Made by a program: the position numbers and the translations under genes. Positions 1 through 4,820 of a stretch of 5,378 bases of DNA are shown here, piece after piece. The notes beneath the pieces were generated by a model, which saw only the letters and a program-made list of their open reading frames with translations, searched no databases and had not been told where the DNA came from. Numbering within the stretch: position 1 is the stretch's first letter; every line of letters begins with the position of its first letter. The DNA is taken from assembly GCA_027294185.1 (NCBI GenBank), contig JAPUME010000020.1, positions 1 to 5,378 of the forward strand, written 5' to 3'. The DNA comes from Acidobacteriota bacterium. Lineage in GTDB: Bacteria > Acidobacteriota > Terriglobia > UBA7540 > JAPUME01.

Positions 1-1
1 A

Positions 2-1165
2 GCGGCGGAGCTGGCGAAGACAGAAATCGAGGCACGTCTTACCTTGGGGGATTTTGGAATCCTGGAAGATCGGAAGGGGCCAACCTTTGCCGAGTATGCG
101 GGACAATGGCTCCAGCACTACGCCCAGGTCGAATGCAAGCAATCCACTCAGGAGAGTTACCGGCGCAATCTCAGGGTTCACTTGCTGCCCGTGTTCGGCA
201 CCATACGTCTGACGGAAATCACCCGCGATCGTATCAAGGCATTCATAGCCGAAAAACTATCCACAGGCCGGTCCTCCCGGGGCACCATTCGCCTGATGCT
301 CGCCCTACTCAGAGAAATCTTGAATCATGCAATCGAGGACGGCCTACTCGACCGCAATCCCGCACTTCGTCTCGGTCGGTTCTACCGCTCTGGGGAAGAA
401 GCGAGAAAGCCCACCGCATTCACTCCCGAAGAGACCCGCCGCTTCTTGGAGACTGCCCGCGAGTTTTATCCTGATGACTACCCGCTGTTACTCTGTGCCC
501 TCCGTACTGGACTACGACGCGGTGAACTCCTGGCCTTGAAGTGGGGTGATATCCAATTCGGCGAGAGCGAATTCGACTCACAGCGGTTCATCCTCGTGCA
601 GCGGAATCTCCAGAGTGGGCGATTCACAAGCCTGAAGAGCCACAAGCCCCGGCGGGTAGACCTTTCACGGGGACTCAGGCGGGTCTTGCTTGACCTCCGC
701 GACAAACGACTACTCGAAGCCTTCCAGCGAGGGACGGACCTCGATTCCGAGCTGGTCTTCCCTTCCAGCACTGGAGGGCCACAGGATGCGGCAAACTTGG
801 TGCACCGGGGGTTCAAACCTTGCTTGGTGAGGGCAGGGATTCGGGAGATTCGGTTCCACGACCTGCGCCATACCTTCGGAAGCCAGCTAATCCAGAGCGG
901 AGCGCCACTCGTTTACGTGCGGGACCAGATGGGCCATTCTAGCATCCGTGTGACCGCCGACATCTACGTGCACCTGATGCCAGGGGCCAACATCGACGTG
1001 ATAGACCGCCTGGATTCGATAACAGGCCCGCAACTATCTGCAACCCAGGCGCAACCGAGAGCCAAGGGGGAGGAAGATGGTTCCGTGGAAGTTGTTGAAA
1101 TGAATGGTGGAGCGAGAGGGGCTTGCCACGCTGACCTCGATTCTACCAGATGCGCGGCAGGGTGA
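2..1165 (+). CDS. Tyrosine recombinase (phage-type integrase), 5' end cut off by window
   Basis: Site-specific DNA recombinase that integrates or excises a mobile element through a covalent 3'-phosphotyrosine intermediate. The frame is open from base 2 (AAELAKTEIEARL before the TTG at 44), so the true start and any arm-type DNA-binding domain lie left of the window. Numbering from the TTG at 44, residues about 14-107 (TFAEYAGQWL to DRNPA) are the SAM-like core-binding domain. Residues about 125-320 are the catalytic domain with every expected residue: Arg158 (TGLRRGEL), Lys198 (SLKSHKPRR), His272 and Arg275 (HDLRH), His298 (MGHSS) and nucleophile Tyr308 (ADIYVHLMP). The roughly 45 residues after the catalytic domain are low-complexity and resemble nothing I recognise. 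The enzyme looks functional. No excisionase or other phage gene is visible, so the element would extend leftward. It is unrelated in function to the isc genes. The family call is very secure; the target site is unknown. Confidence 0.95.
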   Translation, partial: AAELAKTEIEARLTLGDFGILEDRKGPTFAEYAGQWLQHYAQVECKQSTQESYRRNLRVHLLPVFGTIRLTEITRDRIKAFIAEKLSTGRSSRGTIRLMLALLREILNHAIEDGLLDRNPALRLGRFYRSGEEARKPTAFTPEETRRFLETAREFYPDDYPLLLCALRTGLRRGELLALKWGDIQFGESEFDSQRFILVQRNLQSGRFTSLKSHKPRRVDLSRGLRRVLLDLRDKRLLEAFQRGTDLDSELVFPSSTGGPQDAANLVHRGFKPCLVRAGIREIRFHDLRHTFGSQLIQSGAPLVYVRDQMGHSSIRVTADIYVHLMPGANIDVIDRLDSITGPQLSATQAQPRAKGEEDGSVEVVEMNGGARGACHADLDSTRCAAG

Positions 1166-1215
1166 GCTCCGGATGTTCCTCTTCACCAGCGGTGGCGGAG
1201 CGGCTGAATTGGCAT

Positions 1216-1221
1216 TATAAT
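1216..1221 (+). promoter_or_regulatory. Candidate -10 box for the secreted-protein gene
   Basis: A perfect TATAAT hexamer lies 24 bases before the TTG start of the downstream gene, so a transcript would begin near 1228, just upstream of the ribosome binding site. No good -35 hexamer is seen at 16-18 bp spacing (the stretch near 1193-1198 is TGGCGG). The promoter is therefore weak or activator-dependent, or the match is chance. Confidence 0.45.
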
Positions 1222-1232
1222 AGCTCCCTGGT

Positions 1233-1238
1233 AGGAGG
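1233..1238 (+). promoter_or_regulatory. Strong ribosome binding site that decides a TTG start
   Basis: A full AGGAGG Shine-Dalgarno sequence sits 6 bases before the TTG at 1245. It supports that unusual start over any later ATG, and the resulting protein begins with a complete signal peptide. Confidence 0.8.
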
Positions 1239-1244
1239 GTTCCC

Positions 1245-1823
1245 TTGAGTCGATCACTCTTTTGCAGATTGCTGGTTCTCGGTGGGGTGCTGCTATTCCT
1301 GCCTCCGGTGGGGGTTCTGGCCCAGGAGCCTGCCGAGGAGCAGCCGAACGAGCTGGTGGCCGGACGGTTGATCTATGTCAACCGCATGCCGGGAGACCTG
1401 GATCGGTGGATTGTTGATTTCCTGCGCCGCTGGGGAAAATATACAGTCACCGGAGACCCCGAAGGGGTCGATCTCGTCTGGGATGCCCATCGCGCCGGAA
1501 CGGAGGTCCGTTACAGGATGGACCGCCGCCGCGGCCTTCCCACCCCCGAAAGGAGAGATGACGGCGGAAGGAATGCGATTTCGCTGACCATCACCGACTG
1601 GGTAACCGGAGAGCCGCTCTGGCATGTGGCTCTTTCCAGCAAGAAACGGAAGAAGAAGGACCCACTTCCGCCCGCCGGTCCCCGCACCAAGGTAATCACC
1701 CGAAAATTGAGCGCTGAACAACTGGCCGACCGGATTGTCGAGCGCCTGCGCGAATACGTGAAGCAGTTGGAGGACGGACAGGAATCTTCCCCGACTACCA
1801 CTCCCGCGGCAGAGTCGGGTTGA
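1245..1823 (+). CDS. Secreted hypothetical protein, 192 aa
   Basis: Function unknown. The TTG start is supported by an AGGAGG site 6 bases upstream. The N-terminus is a clear Sec signal peptide: a short basic start (MSRSLFCR), a hydrophobic core at residues 9-20, and a likely signal peptidase I site after Ala26 (VLA|QEP). There is no lipobox Cys. The mature part has a beta-strand-like opening (AGRLIYVNRMPGDLDRWIVD, residues 39-58), a middle segment ISLTITDWVTGEPLWHVAL (112-130), a lysine-rich patch KKRKKK (133-138), and a C-terminal helix (LSAEQLADRIVERLREYVKQ, about 155-174) before a Ser/Thr/Pro-rich tail. This plan, a '-MP..LD..' motif, a 'G..LW' strand and an 'A.RIV..L' helix, resembles short exported hypotheticals I associate with Acidobacteria; that is recollection, not a search. 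It is probably periplasmic. It has its own promoter candidate and stands apart from the integrase and from the isc operon. Confidence 0.8.
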   Translation: MSRSLFCRLLVLGGVLLFLPPVGVLAQEPAEEQPNELVAGRLIYVNRMPGDLDRWIVDFLRRWGKYTVTGDPEGVDLVWDAHRAGTEVRYRMDRRRGLPTPERRDDGGRNAISLTITDWVTGEPLWHVALSSKKRKKKDPLPPAGPRTKVITRKLSAEQLADRIVERLREYVKQLEDGQESSPTTTPAAESG

Positions 1824-1855
1824 TTTAGCCTGGTCTGCTCCCGAAATTCCCGCCT

Positions 1856-1878
1856 TGGGGATTTCCCTGAATTCCCCA
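1856..1878 (+). terminator. Hairpin after the secreted-protein gene, weak terminator candidate
   Basis: TTGGGGA... pairs with ...TTCCCCA: TGGGGA (1856-1861) with TCCCCA (1873-1878), one T-T mismatch, then two more A-T pairs closing a 5-base loop (1865-1869). It begins 33 bases after the stop codon at 1821-1823. No T-tract follows, so it is not a canonical intrinsic terminator. It may only protect the mRNA 3' end. Confidence 0.3.
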
Positions 1879-2023
1879 CGCGCTCCAAATCCGCTCGAAT
1901 TACCCCCGCCATCTAACCTCGCACCGTGATCGTTGGCGAATATGGTCATTGAGCACGTCCCTTTGAGAGTCGTATTAGGCCATTCAGAGCGCCTCTGCCA
2001 CCATTGAAGGGAATGTTGTTCAC

Positions 2024-2066
2024 ATGCGACCGAAGCCCGGTAAATATGAGATTAAATCAGTCGCAT
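2024..2066. repeat. 7-bp inverted repeat upstream of the iscR promoter
   Basis: ATGCGAC (2024-2030) and GTCGCAT (2060-2066) are perfect inverted copies separated by 29 bases of AT-rich sequence. The second copy ends 63 bases before the -35 box of iscR. It could be a binding site for an additional regulator or a long-loop hairpin. It does not match the IscR consensus, and chance is not excluded. Confidence 0.35.
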
Positions 2067-2129
2067 ATTGGCTGTGGAGGCCTGCTCCGAAGGCCCCCGG
2101 TGTGGGTTAATTTCTTTGGTTAGAATCGC

Positions 2130-2158
2130 TTGACAGGGTTTTGGAAAGATTATAAGAT
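2130..2158 (+). promoter_or_regulatory. iscR operon promoter
   Basis: A perfect TTGACA -35 box lies at 2130-2135. Two overlapping -10 candidates follow: TAAGAT at 2153-2158 with ideal 17-bp spacing, and TATAAG at 2151-2156 with 15-bp spacing. Transcription would start near 2165, inside the operator and about 23 bases before the iscR ATG. Confidence 0.8.
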
Positions 2159-2183
2159 ATATCCGACTAATTTGGTCGGGGTT
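2159..2183 (+). promoter_or_regulatory. Type 1 IscR operator (near-palindromic)
   Basis: The core CCGACTAATTTGGTCGG (2163-2179) is a near-perfect inverted repeat with a single mispaired position (T2168 against G2174). Aligned by eye to the 25-bp E. coli type 1 IscR consensus as I recall it (ATASYYGACT then RWWWY then AGTCRRSTAT), 21 of 25 positions agree. It lies directly after the -10 box, covers the predicted transcription start, and reaches almost to the start codon, including the only Shine-Dalgarno-like G run. Binding here would block polymerase, so negative autoregulation of the isc operon by the adjacent iscR product is the natural reading. Confidence 0.85.
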
Positions 2184-2187
2184 TGAA

Positions 2188-2625
2188 ATGATCAGACTCA
2201 GCAAAAAGGCAGACTACGGTTTGATTGCCGCCACACACATGGCGCAGTCCTGGAGTGAGGGCTGGTGCAGTGCCAAGGATATCGCCGACGCCTACTGTAT
2301 CCCGCAGCCATTGATGGCCAAGATTTTACAGCGCATGGCGAAGAACGGCATCCTGGTCTCGCAGCACGGGACCCGCGGCGGCTACTCCCTGGCGCGGCCG
2401 CCCGAGAAGATCACGGCGTTCGAAATCGTAGCCGCCATTGACGGGCCGGTGTTGATTACCTCTTGCGTCACGACAAAAGGCGAGTGCATTCAGTCGCCCC
2501 GGTGCAACGTGCGAGAGCCGCTTCGCAAGGTGAATGAGCGTGTGATCAACGCCCTCTCAGAGGTCACTTTGTCCGGGATGAACGATTCGTCTTCCGGACT
2601 GGTAGGAATCGAAGGAGTCCAGTAA
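2188..2625 (+). CDS. iscR: IscR-like Rrf2-family Fe-S cluster regulator
   Basis: Cytoplasmic DNA-binding repressor that senses Fe-S cluster supply and controls the isc operon. The protein has 145 residues. The N-terminal winged helix (about 1-80) includes the family start [12 protein letters not shown], a recognition helix around [13 protein letters not shown] (38-50) and the wing [12 protein letters not shown] (60-71). The cluster-binding loop has Cys93, Cys100 and Cys106. Where E. coli IscR has the fourth ligand His107 (three residues after its last Cys), this protein has Arg109. The C-SP-C-VR loop and the ending [10 protein letters not shown] look more like the SUF-system-regulator branch of Rrf2 than enterobacterial IscR (from memory). 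The Glu43 of E. coli IscR, which discriminates operator types, aligns with Ala44. It is the first gene of the operon, overlaps iscS by one base, and has a weak Shine-Dalgarno (GGGG at 2178-2181) inside its own operator. Family secure; branch name less so. Confidence 0.9.
   Translation: MIRLSKKADYGLIAATHMAQSWSEGWCSAKDIADAYCIPQPLMAKILQRMAKNGILVSQHGTRGGYSLARPPEKITAFEIVAAIDGPVLITSCVTTKGECIQSPRCNVREPLRKVNERVINALSEVTLSGMNDSSSGLVGIEGVQ
2612..2617 (+). promoter_or_regulatory. Ribosome binding site of iscS inside iscR, with TAATG coupling
   Basis: AAGGAG lies 7 bases before the iscS ATG at 2625. The iscR stop TAA and the iscS ATG share one A (TAATG), so the two genes are almost certainly translationally coupled. 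Confidence 0.8.
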
Positions 2626-3839
2626 TGAAGTTACCGATTTATATGGATAACCATGCTACGACGCCGGTGGACCCGCGAGTCCTCAAGCAGATGTTGCCTT
2701 TCTTTACCGAGGTGTATGGCAACGCGGCGAGCCGCAATCATGAGTTTGGCTGGAAGGCGGAAGAGGCTGTCGATAAAGCCCGCCGCCAGGTTGCCGATTT
2801 GATCAACGCAACGCCCAAGGAGATCGTCTTCACCTCCGGCGCCACCGAGTCCGACAACCTGGCCCTCAAGGGCGTGGCCCAGATGTATCGGCAGAAGGGG
2901 AACCATATTATCAGCCTGCCCACCGAGCACAAGGCCATCGGGGACTGTTGCAAGCGCCTGGAAAAGGACGGCTTTCAAGTCAGCATTCTTCCGGTCCGGA
3001 AAGATGGCCTGGTCGACCTCGACGATCTTCGCCGCGCCATTACCGACAAGACGATTCTGATTTCCATCATGGCGGCCAACAACGAGATCGGCGTCCTGCA
3101 GCCCATCGCGGAGATCGGCAAGCTCGCCCATGAAAAGGGCGTCGTATTCCACACAGACGCCACCCAGGCCGTCGGCAAAGTTCCTCTCGACGTGCAGGCG
3201 ATGAACATCGACCTGTTGTCCATCTCGGCCCACAAGATGTACGGGCCGAAAGGCGTCGGCGCTCTCTACGTCCGCAGGAAAAAGCCCCGGATTCAGATCA
3301 CTCCCATCATTGACGGCGGGGGCCATGAGCGCGGAATGCGCTCGGGAACGCTGGCCGTGCCCAATATCGTCGGCCTCGGCGCAGCCTGTGAAATTTGCCA
3401 GAAAGAGATGCCGCAGGAGTCGGTTCGCATGCAGGGCCTGCGGGACCGCCTTCAGAAGCGCATCCAGTCCCGTCTGGACGAGGTTTACATCAACGGCAGC
3501 ATGGAGCACCGCTTGCCCCAGAACCTGAATCTCAGTTTCGCCTATGTGGAGGGTGAGTCGCTGCTGATGGGCATAAATGACGTGGCCGTCTCCTCGGGCT
3601 CGGCCTGTACCTCGGCCACGCTCGAGCCTTCCTATGTGTTGAAGGCGCTGGGAGTGGGGGAGGATTTGGCCCACACTTCGATCCGTTTCGGCGTGGGACG
3701 TTTCAACACGGAAGAGGAGATTGACTATGTCGCCGACCGGGTGATCGAGACCGTTGACCGCCTGCGCGAGCTTTCACCGCTTTACGAGATGGCGAAAGAA
3801 GGGATTGATGTCAGCAAGGTTTCCTGGGCCAGCGAGTAA
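2625..3839 (+). CDS. iscS: Cysteine desulfurase IscS
   Basis: PLP-dependent cytoplasmic enzyme that converts L-cysteine to L-alanine and carries the released sulfur as a persulfide to IscU and other acceptors. The protein is 404 residues, the same length as E. coli IscS, and begins [19 protein letters not shown], matching the family start. Visible active-site parts are His102 (TEHKAIGD) that stacks on PLP, Asp178 and Gln181 ([10 protein letters not shown]), Schiff-base Lys204 ([10 protein letters not shown]), and the mobile-loop Cys328 within [17 protein letters not shown], which carries the persulfide. That loop and the C-terminal [11 protein letters not shown] segment, which in E. coli IscS helps contact IscU, mark it as the IscS group (group I) and not SufS or NifS. 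Translation is coupled to iscR, and iscU follows after 78 bases. Nothing looks damaged. Confidence 0.97.
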   Translation: MKLPIYMDNHATTPVDPRVLKQMLPFFTEVYGNAASRNHEFGWKAEEAVDKARRQVADLINATPKEIVFTSGATESDNLALKGVAQMYRQKGNHIISLPTEHKAIGDCCKRLEKDGFQVSILPVRKDGLVDLDDLRRAITDKTILISIMAANNEIGVLQPIAEIGKLAHEKGVVFHTDATQAVGKVPLDVQAMNIDLLSISAHKMYGPKGVGALYVRRKKPRIQITPIIDGGGHERGMRSGTLAVPNIVGLGAACEICQKEMPQESVRMQGLRDRLQKRIQSRLDEVYINGSMEHRLPQNLNLSFAYVEGESLLMGINDVAVSSGSACTSATLEPSYVLKALGVGEDLAHTSIRFGVGRFNTEEEIDYVADRVIETVDRLRELSPLYEMAKEGIDVSKVSWASE

Positions 3840-3917
3840 GCCGCCGGGCCGGAAAGGATTTTGATTTTTAGTATTTTGAATTTCAACTAACAGATAAAAT
3901 CGAACAGGAGATATTCC
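3840..3917 (+). promoter_or_regulatory. AT-rich iscS-iscU spacer with RBS and small repeats
   Basis: This gap is much more AT-rich than the flanking genes. It contains two ATTTTGA copies 15 bases apart (3858 and 3873), a small inverted repeat TTGAA-T-TTCAA (3876-3886), and a -10-like TAAAAT (3895-3900) with no acceptable -35 partner. AGGAG at 3906-3910, 7 bases before the ATG, is the iscU ribosome binding site. A secondary promoter or mRNA-processing site is possible but not shown. Confidence 0.4.
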
Positions 3918-4313
3918 ATGGCATATTCAGACAAGGTAATCGAACACTACAACAATCCACGCAATGTAGGTTCCTTGCCTAAGGAAGATCCCGATGTCGG
4001 CACCGGGATGGTGGGCGCGCCGGAGTGCGGCGACGTGATGAAGCTGCAATTGCGGGTAAACCCGGAAACTTCAGTGATCGAGGACGCCAAGTTCAAGACG
4101 TTCGGCTGCGGCAGCGCCATCGCCAGCTCCAGCCTTGCGACCGAGTGGGTGAAAGGGAAGACGATCGACGAAGCCTACGAGATCAAGAACACCGAGATCG
4201 TAACCGAGTTGAGCCTGCCTCCGGTCAAAATCCACTGCTCGGTGCTGGCCGAAGACGCGATCAAGGCAGCCGTCAGCGACTGGAAGAATAAGGCGGAGAG
4301 CAGAGCGAAGTAA
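3918..4313 (+). CDS. iscU: Iron-sulfur cluster scaffold IscU
   Basis: Scaffold on which [2Fe-2S] clusters are built from IscS sulfur and iron before transfer to recipient proteins; cytoplasmic. The protein has 131 residues, close to the usual 128. All cluster-site residues are present: Cys37 and Asp39 (APECGDV), Cys64 (TFGCGSAIASSS), and His106 and Cys107 (KIHC). The LPPVK motif (100-104), recognised by the Hsp70 chaperone HscA, is exact, which agrees with hscB downstream. It is a stand-alone ISC-type IscU: the region after KIHC ends after about 24 residues, with no NifU-type C-terminal domain, and the LPPVK segment separates it from SufU. It has a good AGGAG ribosome binding site and is part of the iscRSUA unit. 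Confidence 0.97.
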   Translation: MAYSDKVIEHYNNPRNVGSLPKEDPDVGTGMVGAPECGDVMKLQLRVNPETSVIEDAKFKTFGCGSAIASSSLATEWVKGKTIDEAYEIKNTEIVTELSLPPVKIHCSVLAEDAIKAAVSDWKNKAESRAK

Positions 4314-4319
4314 CCGGTT

Positions 4320-4361
4320 CGGCAGCGGAGAGGGGTGATTTGAGACACCCTCTCTGTGCCG
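4320..4361 (+). other. Long stem-loop between iscU and iscA
   Basis: GAGAGGGGTG (4328-4337) pairs with CACCCTCTC (4346-4354) around an 8-base loop (4338-4345), with one bulged G. Pairing can extend outward (C4326-G4356, and GGC 4321-4323 with GCC 4358-4360) with small bulges and G-U pairs. It starts 7 bases after the iscU stop and has no T-tract, so it is unlikely to terminate. It could stabilise the upstream iscU mRNA end or tune iscA expression. Confidence 0.5.
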
Positions 4362-4403
4362 GTGGGAAGGTTGAGGAATCGAATAGGTTCCCGGGAATAA
4401 TTC

Positions 4404-4727
4404 ATGATTGATGTCACCGAAAAAGCGGTAGGCCAGATTCGCAGGCTCATGGAGCAGCAGGAGTTGAACTCCGGCGGCTTGCGTGTGGGCGTGGTCGGCG
4501 GAGGCTGTTCCGGTCTGAGCTATTCGCTCCGCTTCGATGCTCAGCCTCATCCTCGCGATAAAGTATTCGAAGTGCAGGGGGTGAAGCTCTTTGTAGACCC
4601 CAAGAGCTACCTCTACCTGAACGGCATGGTCCTGGAATTTTCAGACGGGTTGAGCGGCCGTGGCTTTGTTTTCACCAATCCCAATGCCAGCCGGACTTGC
4701 GGCTGCGGTTCCTCGTTCACTGCGTAA
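4404..4727 (+). CDS. iscA: A-type Fe-S carrier protein IscA
   Basis: A-type carrier of the HesB/IscA/ErpA family that binds iron or Fe-S clusters and hands them to target enzymes, especially in [4Fe-4S] maturation. The protein is 107 residues, the same length as E. coli IscA, with the three ligand cysteines at the same positions: Cys35 (GGGCSGLSY), Cys99 and Cys101 (CGCGSSF). The segment FVDPKSYLYLNGMVLEF (63-79) and the near-terminal NPNASRTCGCGSSF are hallmarks of the family. ErpA is the closest alternative identity; operon position directly after iscU favours IscA. The start at 4404 has a modest ribosome binding site, GGGAA at 4393-4397, 6 bases upstream. A strong intrinsic terminator follows 10 bases after the stop. 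Confidence 0.93.
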   Translation: MIDVTEKAVGQIRRLMEQQELNSGGLRVGVVGGGCSGLSYSLRFDAQPHPRDKVFEVQGVKLFVDPKSYLYLNGMVLEFSDGLSGRGFVFTNPNASRTCGCGSSFTA

Positions 4728-4737
4728 AAGTGCGAAC

Positions 4738-4774
4738 AAGCCGGCCGCCATCGGAATTGCAGGCCGGTTTTTTT
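4738..4774 (+). terminator. Intrinsic terminator after iscA
   Basis: CCGGCC (4741-4746) pairs perfectly with GGCCGG (4762-4767), extended by A-T and G-T pairs at 4738-4740 with 4768-4770. The loop has 15 bases, and a run of seven T (4768-4774) follows at once. This is a textbook Rho-independent terminator on the + strand, lying between iscA and hscB. Confidence 0.85.
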
Positions 4775-4820
4775 GTGCCCGGACAGCGGGAACCTTTTCG
4801 GGAAACATACCCAAACCGCT

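Larger units (their letters stand above)
1824..2187. other. Intergenic region upstream of the isc operon
   Basis: This 364-base stretch holds no convincing gene. Minus-strand open frames overlapping it are mostly antisense to the secreted-protein gene and show no recognisable motif. It contains a hairpin at 1856-1878, an inverted repeat at 2024-2030/2060-2066, a short stem-loop (GGCCT 2079-2083 pairing with AGGCC 2091-2095), and the iscR promoter and operator at 2130-2183. The part from about 1880 to 2020 shows nothing I can assign. Confidence 0.7.

Noticed and set aside
44..46. TTG at 44 as the start codon of the integrase.
   Set aside because: The frame stays open to the left edge with integrase-like sequence, and no Shine-Dalgarno precedes the TTG, so the gene almost certainly begins outside the window.
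1105..1120. TGGTGGAGCGAGAGGG, which looks like the reverse complement of a tRNA 3' end (possible attachment core).
   Set aside because: The next bases do not give a T-loop or the complementary T-stem, and the stretch lies inside the integrase reading frame, so the likeness is probably chance.
1190..1213. GGTGGCGGAGCGGCTGAA, similar to the 5' D-arm part of bacterial tRNA-Ser or tRNA-Leu.
   Set aside because: No anticodon arm, T-arm or closing acceptor stem follows; the next bases are the TATAAT box and ribosome binding site of the secreted-protein gene.
1293..1949. A 218-residue minus-strand open frame antisense to the secreted-protein gene.
   Set aside because: The + strand gene has a strong ribosome binding site and a signal peptide, whereas the antisense product shows no recognisable motif. 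It is a shadow of GC-rich codon structure.
2631..3674. A 347-residue minus-strand open frame opposite iscS.
   Set aside because: The + strand encodes a complete, fully conserved IscS. The antisense translation is low-complexity and unlike any family.
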